NCBI GenBank assembly: GCA_023091735.1
Contig: JALKBU010000044.1
Coordinates: 1-64,000, forward strand
Direction of reading: 5' to 3'
From: Trichomonas tenax
Lineage: Eukaryota; Parabasalia; Trichomonadida; Trichomonadidae
DNA: 64,000 nt
In this document: positions 1-9,637 of the stretch, in pieces
Layout: each line of letters opens with the position of its first letter
Numbering within the stretch: the first letter of the stretch is position 1
Notes under the pieces: generated by a model
Database searches by the model: none
What the model saw: only the letters and a program-made list of their open reading frames with translations
Told to the model about the DNA's origin: nothing
Position numbers and translations under genes: made by a program

Positions 1-1
1 C

Positions 2-70
2 GTCGACGAGGACAGTGTAATCATCATTGTACTCAACACCTTTGTAATCTCGGACATTAATAAGGAATAA
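2..70 (+). CDS. possible 3' end of a gene running in from the left
   Basis: A plus-strand frame is open from the window edge and stops with TAA at 68-70, giving about 22 residues ending FVISDINKE. It would converge tail to tail with the WD40 gene that ends at 181. The minus strand is also open here, so the call is weak. No family can be named from so short a piece. Confidence 0.22.
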   Translation, partial: VDEDSVIIIVLNTFVISDINKE

Positions 71-180
71 GAACAAAGATCTTCAAAAACCTTGTTTTTT
101 CATTCAACAAAAAATGAGAACAAAAAGTCATATTATTATGTTCCAAAGAATGAGGAAAAAATCACATCAAAATAAAGATA

Positions 181-844
181 CTAAACTTTATATACTTTAT
201 CAACGAAAATGACTGTGCCATCATCATTTCCAACAGCAATAAAATTTGGCACATCTGGCTTTGGTGCGATGCAGTTAATGTCGCCCATATGCGGGATAGG
301 AATTGTTCTCAAGACTTTCGACAAATCTTGAGCAACAACAAAAATCTTTGTCTGAGAACCAGCAACATACCACTTATGATCGAGATAATAAGCAGTGTAG
401 AGAGGCTCAAGCTCTCCCTGCAAAGCTAACTCAGCAGAGAGCTGATAAGCGCCTTTCTCCTGTCTGTATAAGATGATCTTTCCATCCTCGCCGAGAGAAA
501 TGAAACTGTTGTCATCTGTGTTGAAAGCGAGGCTCCAAACTGTTCCGACGTGGTGTGAGAGTGCCGTCTGTTGTTAAAACTTCTGATTTCTCTGGATTAA
601 ATTCGTAAACGATTGCGTTCTCATCGAAACCAGCAACGACGATTTTAGTGTCGTCTGGTGAGAATCTGCACCTGCGCGCTGTTCTATCTCTTTGCTTTGA
701 TGCAATTTCATTAAACTTTCCGTCTTTGTGCTCGAATATCTTCAAAACACCATCAGCAGCGGATACAGCAAGGTATTTGCCGCTCGGATGCCAGCAAGCA
801 TCGAACACAATTCCTTCTCTTTCCTCGATTGTTGCGATTTTCAT
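181..844 (-). pseudogene. CIAO1/Cia1-like WD40 protein, frameshifted and probably internally deleted
   Basis: CIAO1 is the WD40 propeller of the cytosolic iron-sulfur targeting complex. The first frame (844 down to about 565) gives two WD blades, including RTARRCRFSPDDTKIVVAGF, which resembles CIAO1 blade 2. The reading then moves to another frame near 557-575 and continues with HHVGTVWSLAFN and GDINCIAPKP...GNDDGTVIFVDK, which resemble blade 5 and the last blade. Both frames together give only about 220 residues, against about 330 for the family, and blades 3-4 seem to be missing exactly at the frame change. The simplest reading is one deletion of roughly 260 bases whose length is not a multiple of three. 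A sequencing or assembly fault would look the same. Other WD40 proteins are possible, but the order of blade signatures fits CIAO1 best. Confidence 0.6.
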
Positions 845-1215
845 TTTTTTGAAAATTTATTAAAATCTGATTTTAATTCAAAAATTAAGTACTTTTGGAC
901 TCACAGCCCTAAAAAATGAACCAAAAATCAGCTTGGATCAAGAAGCTTTAAAAGCATAAAAATCGAAAGTCCATGAGGATTGCATTGGATCTGTAACACC
1001 ATCAGCCTCTAAAATTGAGTTTTTGAAAATTCATATAAAATTAACCTTATTTGAAGGGAGAAAAATCATTTGACAAAAATCATCAATATGTAATACGAAA
1101 CAATGAAACTAATAAAGTTATATTCTATACTTTATGAAATATTGTTTTCATAATATTAACATGTAATTTATCGTATAACAAATAAAGATTTATATAATAT
1201 AACAAGAAAGTGCGA
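845..1215. other. intergenic, AT-rich
   Basis: About 370 bases between the head of the WD40 gene and the tail of the membrane-protein gene. I see no gene, tRNA or long repeat. The sequence just upstream of the WD40 start reads TTTTCAAAAAAATG, which lacks a clean Inr. Confidence 0.5.
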
Positions 1216-2535
1216 TTAGATGGTTGCATATGTAGCAGGAGTATGATTTACCTCTTGAACGAGGCGTGTTCTGCTTGAGCAAGTGATTTTATCCCAACCA
1301 TCAACAATATAGAAACCAATCGCTGACCAAATGGAAGGAAGTGGAAGATTCATGTCGGAATTGATGAGGTAGTTGACAACGATACCAATTGAAACGAATA
1401 AAGCGATGAATATCCAAATTGATAAAATGAATAATGCACCAATTGTGTATTCCTTAACAAGTACAAATTCTGGTATTGGCTTCTGACAAACTAACGATGT
1501 ACTGAATACAAATGTATGAAGATCTGTCTTTGATTCTTTTTGGAAATATCCAGGTTTGAAGAGTTCTCTTGTATCGCATTTCAAATGCATTTTGACACCA
1601 CCAGCAGGTATTATGCTGCTATTGATGAAAAGTTTGTTAGTTGCAGCTTCAAATCCATAATTCAAGTCACCAAGTGGATAACAGTAATTTTGATTGTATA
1701 CTGATGTCCAGCACTTCCATATGTTGGCTTCTGTCTTATGAGAAATGGAACAATCGTGGTCTGAAGGGCAAGGAATTGTTTTCGTAAAATCGAAGTAAAG
1801 AGTAACAGGATAAACAGTACCAAACTGACCGTGGATCTCTGTGTCAAGTGTTAATGCTGGAAATTCTGTGAAAGAGAAATTAATGAAAGTTTGTGCTGAA
1901 GAAATTTCGTAAACTATTGTTTCATTCTTTGTGTAATTCTTTTTCAACATATTTGAATCAATATCCGGCATCTGTGTGATAAGGCTAGTCTTATATTCAA
2001 GACCTGGTGTGCGGATGAGGAATTTGAATTTTTTCAGCTTTGTAAGTTCGATTTTATCGGATGCTTCCCTGGTATCTGAGATCTCCATGGTTATGACAGA
2101 GCCATAAGATCCGAAACCTGCCAATTGGAATTCAGCAGTCGCGTGTGGAGTTTGGCTTGGAACACCAACAAACTGAATCTTTGTTTTTGCAGCGTCGGTG
2201 TATCCTATTGGGAGACATTTCTTCTGAGTTTTGGCGCAAATCCATAAATTTGCCTTCGGGTTTTTATCTGGTTGCGAATATGAAGCGTATTCGCCATCAG
2301 AAGGCTTCGAGATCACCTTGGATGGTGAGAAAATGACTCTGGCTGGTTCTGTCTCTTTGTCATAAACGAGAGTTGTCTCATAATCGTAATTTGGTATTTT
2401 GTCCCAATAAATATACAAAGCGTCGTATCTCCATGGGAAGTATCCAATTTCCTTGTGAGGATTGAGCTGTGGTTCGGTGCCACTAAAGTCAAGGGGAATC
2501 ACTGATGCTGATAAACGCAAAAAAATCGAAATCAT
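1216..2535 (-). CDS. type I membrane protein, unknown function
   Basis: 439 residues with a short hydrophobic N-terminus (about residues 2-14, possible signal peptide) and one strong membrane segment at about 366-392 (TIGALFILSIWIFIALF). A 47-residue tail follows that ends TPATYATI. The lumenal or outer part is beta-rich and has several cysteines (KTQKKCLP, CPSDHDC, YNQNYCYPLG) and N-glycosylation sequons, which suits a surface or endomembrane protein. The start is supported by an Inr word TCATT with its A only 6 bases before the ATG. I do not recognise the family. It is not related to the neighbouring CNOT11 gene, which lies in the same orientation. Confidence 0.8.
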   Translation of the reverse strand: MISIFLRLSASVIPLDFSGTEPQLNPHKEIGYFPWRYDALYIYWDKIPNYDYETTLVYDKETEPARVIFSPSKVISKPSDGEYASYSQPDKNPKANLWICAKTQKKCLPIGYTDAAKTKIQFVGVPSQTPHATAEFQLAGFGSYGSVITMEISDTREASDKIELTKLKKFKFLIRTPGLEYKTSLITQMPDIDSNMLKKNYTKNETIVYEISSAQTFINFSFTEFPALTLDTEIHGQFGTVYPVTLYFDFTKTIPCPSDHDCSISHKTEANIWKCWTSVYNQNYCYPLGDLNYGFEAATNKLFINSSIIPAGGVKMHLKCDTRELFKPGYFQKESKTDLHTFVFSTSLVCQKPIPEFVLVKEYTIGALFILSIWIFIALFVSIGIVVNYLINSDMNLPLPSIWSAIGFYIVDGWDKITCSSRTRLVQEVNHTPATYATI

Positions 2536-2538
2536 TTA

Positions 2539-2543
2539 AATGA
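2539..2543 (-). promoter_or_regulatory. Inr (TCATT) of the membrane-protein gene
   Basis: TCATT on the minus strand, predicted +1 A at 2541, 6 bases before the ATG at 2535. It matches the trichomonad initiator TCA(C/T)(A/T). Confidence 0.55.
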
Positions 2544-2942
2544 TATGTGATATGAAATTTTAAATTATTTTTGCTTAAAATTTGATATCTGAGATAGACT
2601 ATTCGTATGAACCATATTTTTAGTGAAAATATTCGATTTCGTCTTTTCTCATAAATCTTTTAAAAACTTGTTTTTATTAATGAATTCTAATTTTTTTCTA
2701 ATCCATCATAGTTAAACCAAAAAATTATAAATAACACTATTCTAAAATAAGGCTTCTTTCTTTAATAAGTACATATTGTATTCGTCATTATCTTTGATGT
2801 TTGATTTTGAAAAATTTTTCTTTGATTTTGTTTGATAGGCTTTGAAATATGAACACAGTTAGTACAAAATATAAGGTAAAGTTTATCAAAAATATAAAAA
2901 AAGTTCAAGCAATAATATAAAAAAATAAATTTTCTATTAATT
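2544..2942. other. intergenic, very AT-rich
   Basis: About 400 bases of A/T-dominated sequence between the two minus-strand genes. No ORF or repeat of note. Confidence 0.5.
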
Positions 2943-4148
2943 CTAGTCTGTTTTCAAGATCTGTTGTAGAGCAGCAGCTTCCTTGATGTTACGCTTACGC
3001 ATATCATCGCAAAATGAAACTATTGTCATTGTCAAAGTTCCATCAAGCTTAATTCCATCTTTAATTAAGTCTGTAAGTAATTTGCAGAAAGGCTTTGCTA
3101 TTTTCTGTGCTCCAGGATTATCTCTTGCTGATCTAATCGCTAAAATATTTGTATTACACATAGTTCGAAGCGAGGTAAGTTTATCTGCTGCAGTTAAGAT
3201 AATTGCCTGAACTACATCTGTTATGGCATCTGATAAAGGCACTTTCAATATAGATTCGATATATTGTGAATACTTAGGCGCGTTTGTCTTGATTGCCATC
3301 TCAATGATGCGCGGATTCATATCCAGTATCTCAATTATGCTCTTTTCGTCAATAAAATCGTCGAGAATCAATGGATCGGAAGATATGTGGTTACATAAAT
3401 TTTTAGTCTCTGATCCTGAAAGAGGAGACTTTGAAGCACGCATGAGAAGTTTTCTTGTCACGCTCGTTGATTCTGCAGAGTGATTTTCGTCGAAAAGCAT
3501 AATCGGCTCGTTATCTGAGATGATAAATGATTGCTCGAGCTCGTGCTCGAAAATTGGCGATAGATCCGGCTCTGGGCGGATGTACGGTGGATCAAAGTCT
3601 GTGCAGTAAGTGATGTTCTGCATTAACTCAGCCAAAACATCGACTTGTGTGATTTTTGAGTCCTCGGAGCCGATTTGATCGATAATAAGCGGTGAAATAC
3701 GAGTGTAGTTGTACTTTCCAATCTGAACTTCAGATCTATCAGGCGCGTTAAGCGGAAAATTCGAATTTAGAATTTGACTTACGCTGTAATCTCCCAATTC
3801 TTCGACGTTTGCGTGGGAAAGCATGCAGCCAAAGATATCGTAAAGCTCCGGGCTGTATGTATTTGGTTTCCTGTCTGAATGGACGTCGAATATTGATGCA
3901 AATAAAGCTCTAAACGGGTGATCATCGAAAGATTCCGTATCAAATGACTTGTATATAATCCAAACAGTGACAATTTGCTGCTTGTGGTCTAATACTCCAT
4001 CAGCCAACAAAATTGATAAATATTTAAGAGATATAACAGTGTTTTTCACATCCATAGACGTTTTAAACGTGTTGTAGAGATTGCTTAGCGTCTCTGTTGA
4101 ATTTGTGATAATCGATATGAGTTCTTTAGTTTTCTCTGAACTCAACAT
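2943..4148 (-). CDS. CNOT11: CCR4-NOT subunit CNOT11-like protein
   Basis: 401 residues. CNOT11 is a subunit of the CCR4-NOT deadenylase, where it binds the N-terminal part of CNOT1 together with CNOT10. Two blocks match the family: a linker motif PPYIRPEPDLSPIFEHELEQ (human PEFIRPPPPLH...EDELAW) at about residues 188-207, and the C-terminal helical domain with KSPLSGSETKNLCNHI and a terminal FCDDMRKRNIKEAAALQQIL, matching human [20 protein letters not shown]. The N-terminal half is alpha-helical and also fits. Human CNOT11 is about 510 residues, so this is a shorter form. The ATG is the first in frame. I see no good Inr before it. Confidence 0.85.
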   Translation of the reverse strand: MLSSEKTKELISIITNSTETLSNLYNTFKTSMDVKNTVISLKYLSILLADGVLDHKQQIVTVWIIYKSFDTESFDDHPFRALFASIFDVHSDRKPNTYSPELYDIFGCMLSHANVEELGDYSVSQILNSNFPLNAPDRSEVQIGKYNYTRISPLIIDQIGSEDSKITQVDVLAELMQNITYCTDFDPPYIRPEPDLSPIFEHELEQSFIISDNEPIMLFDENHSAESTSVTRKLLMRASKSPLSGSETKNLCNHISSDPLILDDFIDEKSIIEILDMNPRIIEMAIKTNAPKYSQYIESILKVPLSDAITDVVQAIILTAADKLTSLRTMCNTNILAIRSARDNPGAQKIAKPFCKLLTDLIKDGIKLDGTLTMTIVSFCDDMRKRNIKEAAALQQILKTD

Positions 4149-4889
4149 CGCTACAAATTTTGTAAATATCTCAATTTTCCCGGGCGATATTTTCTGTGTT
4201 ATTATACTCTACTATGATTGAAACTGCTATGTACAAATTTCCCACTAAATTGAATTGGCGATTTTATAAGGGTCGAAAAAACTTAGACTGGGGTTTTTGT
4301 TCAACCGAATGCTCAATTTTATTTGAAAAATAGAAATATAATAGTCAACAGAATCTAACAACAAAAAGTTTGTTGTTTTCTATAGTATTTGATTTGACAT
4401 GTAAATATCTTGACAATTTGACATTTTATAAAATTCATTTTTTCTCAACAAAAAATTTAACAAATATACAATTTTATACATTATTTCTATATAATTCATT
4501 TTGATCTATAATAATATAAATTATTTTCCTATTAAATATTGTTATTTCTTTAAATTTACAAAATTTTCCATGATTTACATGTCAGATTTATTTATCATTA
4601 TGAATCAGAGATGATATTTAAGTTATAACTAATTAGAACATGAAAATCTATTTTAATAGTTTTTATGAATAATTTGATATGCGACTTGTTAGATTTGGAA
4701 ATGTTTTTTTGTAATATTGATTAAATTATGATTTTTGACTTTTGTGTTCATAAATATGTGTCTAAAAATTGCGTTATATTAAAAACAATCAGTTGTTATT
4801 TGATTTTATTATAGTTTTAGAGTTCCCGAAAACGAAGTTTATATTTTAAAAAGTGACATTATTAAACAAAACCATTATCTTTATTTTTC
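4149..4889. other. intergenic between divergent CNOT11 and SANT genes
   Basis: 740 bases holding two divergent promoters. It contains the word TGACATGTAAAT near 4396 and TTTACATGTCAG near 4574, members of a degenerate word family found throughout the window, and AAAAAGTGACATT near 4850. No ORF is supported. Confidence 0.5.
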
Positions 4890-5954
4890 ATGCGTCCGAG
4901 TCAAAATTGGAATGAGGATCCCTCAAAAAGGTGTCCTCCCCCGATAAACAGATCGTATCAGCAGATTCCACGCGCTCCGAAGGATTTTCATAAACCATAT
5001 AATTCAGGCCATAGTTGGAAGGAGATAAAACCAATGCCAAACTTCGTTCCTCCGGCAGCACCTTATCCGCCACTTCCCACAAAAAATGAAGTGCTTAAAG
5101 AAAGTAAAGAAATTGAAGCTCAGATAAAAGTTTGCCAAATCGATCTTTCCACTCTTCGCCAGGCTTCACAGACTGTCGGAACAGTATCTCCGGTTGAAAG
5201 TCAGCCGGATTCTCTTGGAATTACAGATGTTGGCGGTTTTATTGCAAATATGAATTTAGTTGATTCAGTTATTAAACAAAACAGAATGAATGCAAAACTT
5301 GCTGAAAAAGAAGCATCAGTTGATATGAACCAGAAAATGCTTTTCTCATCACACGCACCATATGCTATTCAGGATTTGAAGAATCATGATAATTTATTGC
5401 CGCTTTTATTCACATCTGTATTTTACACAAAGACAATCGAGAAAGAGAAACAGCAAGCGTTAGCTGATCATTATGACTGTATCAGAGATATATGGAATAC
5501 TCAGTGTGACGCAATCGATGCTTTGGAATCTTCCACATCACTTTTATGGCCCTATGATATGCCAACGGATATGACAAAAACTGCAGCTGATGACGTATAC
5601 ATTCCTTTGGCTGCTGATGATTTTCCAATGTATATCAATCCAGCGGATGCAGAGGCTAACAAGATATGGAGTGAGTCAAGGCTCGTTGAGGATCCAGATG
5701 GCGAACATAACGATTACAAGCATCGCTTGGAATGGACAAAAGAAGAAATCGATATATTCTTGGATCAATGGTGCGCACATCCAAAGGACTTCACAAAGAT
5801 CGCTTCAAAGATCCCAGACAAGTCTGTGAAGGAAGTAATAGAGTTTTACTACTTAAACAAGAACCTATACGACTTGAAAAATTTGCAAGCAGCAACAAAA
5901 AAGAGAGCAGGACGCAGAAAGAAAGTGGCATCAGAAGGTGTTATTCATCAATAA
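4890..5954 (+). CDS. NCoR/SMRT-like SANT-domain corepressor
   Basis: 354 residues. The N-terminal 70 residues are proline-rich and basic. A helical middle follows, with a TIEKEKQQALADHYDCIRDIW stretch. A SANT domain lies at about 280-330: EWTKEEIDIFLDQW, HPKDFTKIASKIPDKSVKEV, FYYLNKNLYDLK. This matches the first SANT domain of NCoR/SMRT and yeast Snt1 (HPKNFGLIASYLERKSV...YYYLTKK), the subunit that activates class I histone deacetylases. A basic tail (KKRAGRRKK) suggests nuclear location. Animal NCoR proteins are far longer, so this is a minimal form. MYB/SANT proteins are numerous in trichomonads, but the KSV..V..YYL pattern is the NCoR type, not the DNA-binding MYB type. I infer a histone-deacetylase complex; this is not shown directly. 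Confidence 0.72.
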   Translation: MRPSQNWNEDPSKRCPPPINRSYQQIPRAPKDFHKPYNSGHSWKEIKPMPNFVPPAAPYPPLPTKNEVLKESKEIEAQIKVCQIDLSTLRQASQTVGTVSPVESQPDSLGITDVGGFIANMNLVDSVIKQNRMNAKLAEKEASVDMNQKMLFSSHAPYAIQDLKNHDNLLPLLFTSVFYTKTIEKEKQQALADHYDCIRDIWNTQCDAIDALESSTSLLWPYDMPTDMTKTAADDVYIPLAADDFPMYINPADAEANKIWSESRLVEDPDGEHNDYKHRLEWTKEEIDIFLDQWCAHPKDFTKIASKIPDKSVKEVIEFYYLNKNLYDLKNLQAATKKRAGRRKKVASEGVIHQ

Positions 5955-6073
5955 AGTTATTTTGTTTGGAAGCCATTAAGATATTCAGCACTTTGTTTGT
6001 ATATATTAATATAAAGATAGAATTTGCATTAAATATTGAGAATTTCAACAAAAAACAAACAAAATAATATTAT

Positions 6074-7600
6074 TTATTTGAAAATGAATCGCCAAAGTAC
6101 TATTAAGAACAATACAATGTTGAGAATGAACATCAATCTATTTCCTCTGTGGATATCCATAATTTTATCTCTAAGTTTACCGAAATTATCAGATATCGCT
6201 TGATGCTCTTCCATAACTTCATCTAAAAGTTTTCCAGAGCTATCAATGTGATTAGACAAATCTCCATTGACAACTTCAATATTACTGAGCTGCTTCTTCA
6301 CCGCATTGATGCGTCCTGAGACAGCTTCGCATCGATTCGCAGCATCACCGAGTCTCTTCAAGTGTCTGTCAACGGAAAGCTCAGCCTCTCTCACGAGCCA
6401 CGCAGGACCTTCCTGGTGCGTCTTCACTGTGGCCAGTGCATCATTGAAGGCCTGCTCTAGTGCGTTAACACTTGGATCTGCGTACATTGTCTTTATTCGC
6501 TTGAAACCAGCTCTAAAATTCAACGCAGAAGCGAAGTTTTGATTCATGCCGCAGAATTTGCACAAGACAGTGAAATCACACGATGATGGAGTGACACAGT
6601 TAATGATGTGTCTAAGAGTGAACATATCGCACGCTCCAACAGGAATTCCGTGCATTTTTTGGAAGTTTTTGATTCCATTAATTAATCCTTCATTTGCATT
6701 GATTCCTGTTTGTGGAATATTGAGTCTTGTGAGCGTTGTTCGAATGAAATTGATTGTGTCTATCAATGAATGATACATTTCTGATGAAATAATTCCTTTT
6801 GGTAATTTGCTATCGGGAAAACATACTTTTTTGCAGTTATTTATCATCCATTTCATCTCGGATATCGCAAATAATCGTTGTGATTCGTGCGGTGAAATCG
6901 TTGTCGTTGATAAAGCTTTGATTGCATCTAATGACTGTTTTTCAGCGGCAGAAGTAGGAAAATCGAATCCGAAGAAGCGAAATGCAAAATAAAGGTTCTT
7001 AAAAATCATTTGTAATGCAGCAGATAAAGGTGGATGTAAATTATATTTTTCGAAAAATTTTTCTGATAATTTTGAGAAGTGCTGCTGTTCTGAAAACACC
7101 GACTGAGAGATTGTAGGTATGATATTAAGCCTATAAAATGCTGCAAGTGTATGATAACGAAATTCGTTCGTTATCCATTGATTGTTTAACACTTGAACGC
7201 AAGGACTCGTTGCATCGAATTGTAAAAATCTATCTCCTGGAATGTAAAATGTCGCTCTGTTTTCAATTGACGTTAATTCGAATATCGTAGGAATAGGAAA
7301 TGTAAATGGGTATTGGCATATCGTTCTGTACAGCTCTGACGAATATCCATTAGTTTTTGTTAAAACTACGGTCATTGGCGCTGTAATTCTGTCCAAAGAA
7401 TCAACAATCGCCCACAAAGTGCAATTTGGGAGCGTAACAGTTGTAGGTTCAGCGAAAGAAACGTCTTTTGCGAAATAAAACTTGTTGTCTGGACAATACT
7501 CCGGAAGATAAAGTTCATAAGACTGCGCAGTCATTTTTTTGCAAAAACAGGGGGAGTATCCATTTTCTTTATAGCTCAAAACTTTGTGTATAGAATCCAT
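6074..7600 (-). CDS. tail-anchored protein with a peptidoglycan-binding-like segment
   Basis: About 508 residues from the ATG at 7600; another in-frame ATG at 7534 precedes MTAQSYELYLPEYCPD and may be the true start (486 residues). The frame is open upstream to 7732, but only with a TTG. The protein ends in a coiled coil (about 380-480) followed by a C-terminal membrane segment (RLMFILNIVLFLIVLWRFIF) with almost nothing after it, as in SNARE-like tail-anchored proteins. In the middle, ANEGLINGIKNFQKMHGIPV with GACDMFTLRHI resembles the PG_binding_1 helical repeat of cell-wall enzymes. The start of the ELYLPEYCPD region is not a known domain to me. I infer an organelle-surface membrane protein; the precise role is unknown. 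Confidence 0.75.
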   Translation of the reverse strand: MDSIHKVLSYKENGYSPCFCKKMTAQSYELYLPEYCPDNKFYFAKDVSFAEPTTVTLPNCTLWAIVDSLDRITAPMTVVLTKTNGYSSELYRTICQYPFTFPIPTIFELTSIENRATFYIPGDRFLQFDATSPCVQVLNNQWITNEFRYHTLAAFYRLNIIPTISQSVFSEQQHFSKLSEKFFEKYNLHPPLSAALQMIFKNLYFAFRFFGFDFPTSAAEKQSLDAIKALSTTTISPHESQRLFAISEMKWMINNCKKVCFPDSKLPKGIISSEMYHSLIDTINFIRTTLTRLNIPQTGINANEGLINGIKNFQKMHGIPVGACDMFTLRHIINCVTPSSCDFTVLCKFCGMNQNFASALNFRAGFKRIKTMYADPSVNALEQAFNDALATVKTHQEGPAWLVREAELSVDRHLKRLGDAANRCEAVSGRINAVKKQLSNIEVVNGDLSNHIDSSGKLLDEVMEEHQAISDNFGKLRDKIMDIHRGNRLMFILNIVLFLIVLWRFIFK

Positions 7601-8272
7601 AGATACACCTGAACAATATATTAACGAGGTGCAGGTGTTTTTCTTTTTGCCATATCGAGTTATTGAACATTCAATTTTTATGTTTCTCGAGAATAATTTT
7701 GATTCAACATCTAACTGTACAATGAAAATCAATCATTACTTCTCATATAGAAACAATCTATACTAGCAACAATATACTGTTTATTATCTTATATATCATC
7801 ATTATGCTTATTCGTACCTGAAAAATGATGTTTTATTTCTATAATAACATCATCAATGCTTTTTTCCTGTCATGACTTCATATGAAATTACATATCGAAA
7901 GGAGCAATTACGGAAATGATAGAGGCGAAGTTATGATTATGAAAGATAATCTTTAATAATGCTTAATTTCTAGACCATTTAAATACTATAATTCAAAATC
8001 ATAAGAGAAATAAAGATATTTCATAGTATAACTATAATCATATATGATAAATATTAGGTTTGAATTTAATTATCATTATCATTCCTTATGAATTTGATCA
8101 TTGAGTAGAGATCATCTATTATAAATGATTTACAGTAATAAAAGCGTCCAATATTTTAAAAATCAAATTTGATATTTTGAATAATTTAATTAGAACAAAA
8201 TAAGACAAGGTAATAAATACCGAAGTCTCAAAAACCGATTCAAGTGATGAAAGTTGTTCAAAACAAAAAAAA
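7601..8272. other. intergenic between divergent genes
   Basis: About 670 bases, AT-rich, with many short alternating A/T runs and no convincing ORF. It carries the promoter of the C9orf72-like gene at its right edge. Confidence 0.45.
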
Positions 8273-8277
8273 TCATT
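8273..8277 (+). promoter_or_regulatory. Inr (TCATT) of the C9orf72-like gene
   Basis: TCATTTTTAAAAATG: predicted +1 A at 8275, 10 bases before the ATG. A textbook trichomonad initiator spacing. Confidence 0.65.
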
Positions 8278-8284
8278 TTTAAAA

Positions 8285-9571
8285 ATGACGAAATCTGAAA
8301 AAGTGAAATATATTGGAAGCGTTGCTTTGGCTTCTTTTGATCCAACGGGAGGAACAAAGCTTCTCTGTCAATGGGAGCAAAGTTTGGAGATCAAAGGAGC
8401 GATATTAGAGCAATATTTAAAATTTTGTTTTGCAACAGCAGCGATTCATTCGAATACACCACAAAAATCCGATTCGCAGCAGCAACTAGGACCGAATAAC
8501 AACTTTCAAACTTCGATAATTTCAATTCCTTGCAATGGACATCACGTTTTAACGACAAAGTTCCAAGTTATTCAACAAAACAGAGTTACAGAGTATTGCA
8601 TGATGTTTGTACTGTATATCAAGAACATTATTCATTCAGATGAGTTAAATTCGATGTTAAAATCAGTCAGCGCTGTTGCTGCGGCGCAAACAAAGTCAGT
8701 ACTCGAAAAGAAAGATCCAATTGACTACATTAATCCAATTGTTTCGACATCAACTCATCATATTCGCGCTTTATTGAAATCACACATCGAAAAAGTTCCT
8801 CCGATGCCACAGATACTTCCTATTGATATACCATTCTATTCTGCAGCTCTTTCTTCGCATTTTCAGACACAAATGACAACAATCATCGAAGCATCATCAG
8901 AAGAAGTTGCTTTGCCTCTTTTCAACTTTTTAGCACACTTTTTGCTGCCTTATCAGTTCGCTTTGTCTTCTCCAATCATGCACAAGGAGCCTGTGAGAGG
9001 TCTCTACTTGCAATGTGTGAGAAAATGCACAGAATTGCCGAAAAATTTGCTATTTCAATTCGAAAGATCTTGGACATGGGTGAGAGCTGATTCTCAGATA
9101 GTTTTCCAGTCTCCTGATATTCAGAGACAACAGCAGGTGTCTAAGGAATATATGGCGTCAATTATTTTCGACTCAAACGCTTCAAAAGAAGATGTTGAAA
9201 ATCGATTAATGAAATTCAAAAAAGTTTATAAAACAGATCTCGCGACACACGATGCAGAGCGATGGACATCAATATTCATCAGAAAACTTCCAGGATCATC
9301 ACCAGTTGAACAAGAATTCATGTGCAACATGATGGTGAGGAATTTAATAGAAAAAGGAATGCTATTGATTGAGTTAGTTGATCATTACTTGAATCAGTCC
9401 GGTCTTAACTTTCTCAGAGCGGAACAAACGACAGAAATCACTTCTGCTCTCGGAATAACAGATAAAGATGAACTCGGCGCGATCACTGCTGTGGCTCAAT
9501 TATATGATCAGAGAACTTTCAAGAGAATGATTACTGCAAAAGATGTTCTCAAGAAATTACTTGCTGTTTAA
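8285..9571 (+). CDS. C9orf72-like DENN-family protein
   Basis: 428 residues (human C9orf72 is 481). C9orf72 is a DENN-module protein that works with SMCR8 in autophagy and lysosome control. Matching blocks in order: an N-terminal uDENN-type start with GSVALASFDPTGGTKLLCQW; a middle block FYSAALSSHFQTQMTTIIEA followed by SSEEVALPLFNFLAHFLLP (human NAISSHLQTCGCSVVVGSSAEKV...LCLFLTP); then EPVRGLYLQCVRK (human LFVQGLLKD); and a C-terminal DENN helix block EQEFMCNMMVRNLIEKGMLL, aligning with human LRSTFLAQFLLVLHRKALTL. The next gene, convergent, encodes Atg9, also an autophagy protein; the closeness may be chance. The Inr supports the start. Other DENN proteins are possible, but the ISSHLQT-type block is specific. 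Confidence 0.75.
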   Translation: MTKSEKVKYIGSVALASFDPTGGTKLLCQWEQSLEIKGAILEQYLKFCFATAAIHSNTPQKSDSQQQLGPNNNFQTSIISIPCNGHHVLTTKFQVIQQNRVTEYCMMFVLYIKNIIHSDELNSMLKSVSAVAAAQTKSVLEKKDPIDYINPIVSTSTHHIRALLKSHIEKVPPMPQILPIDIPFYSAALSSHFQTQMTTIIEASSEEVALPLFNFLAHFLLPYQFALSSPIMHKEPVRGLYLQCVRKCTELPKNLLFQFERSWTWVRADSQIVFQSPDIQRQQQVSKEYMASIIFDSNASKEDVENRLMKFKKVYKTDLATHDAERWTSIFIRKLPGSSPVEQEFMCNMMVRNLIEKGMLLIELVDHYLNQSGLNFLRAEQTTEITSALGITDKDELGAITAVAQLYDQRTFKRMITAKDVLKKLLAV

Positions 9572-9637
9572 AAAAAATATGTTGTTTGTATGTAATAAAA
9601 ACAAAAAATTATATGTATTTACAATGAAAAAATAAAA

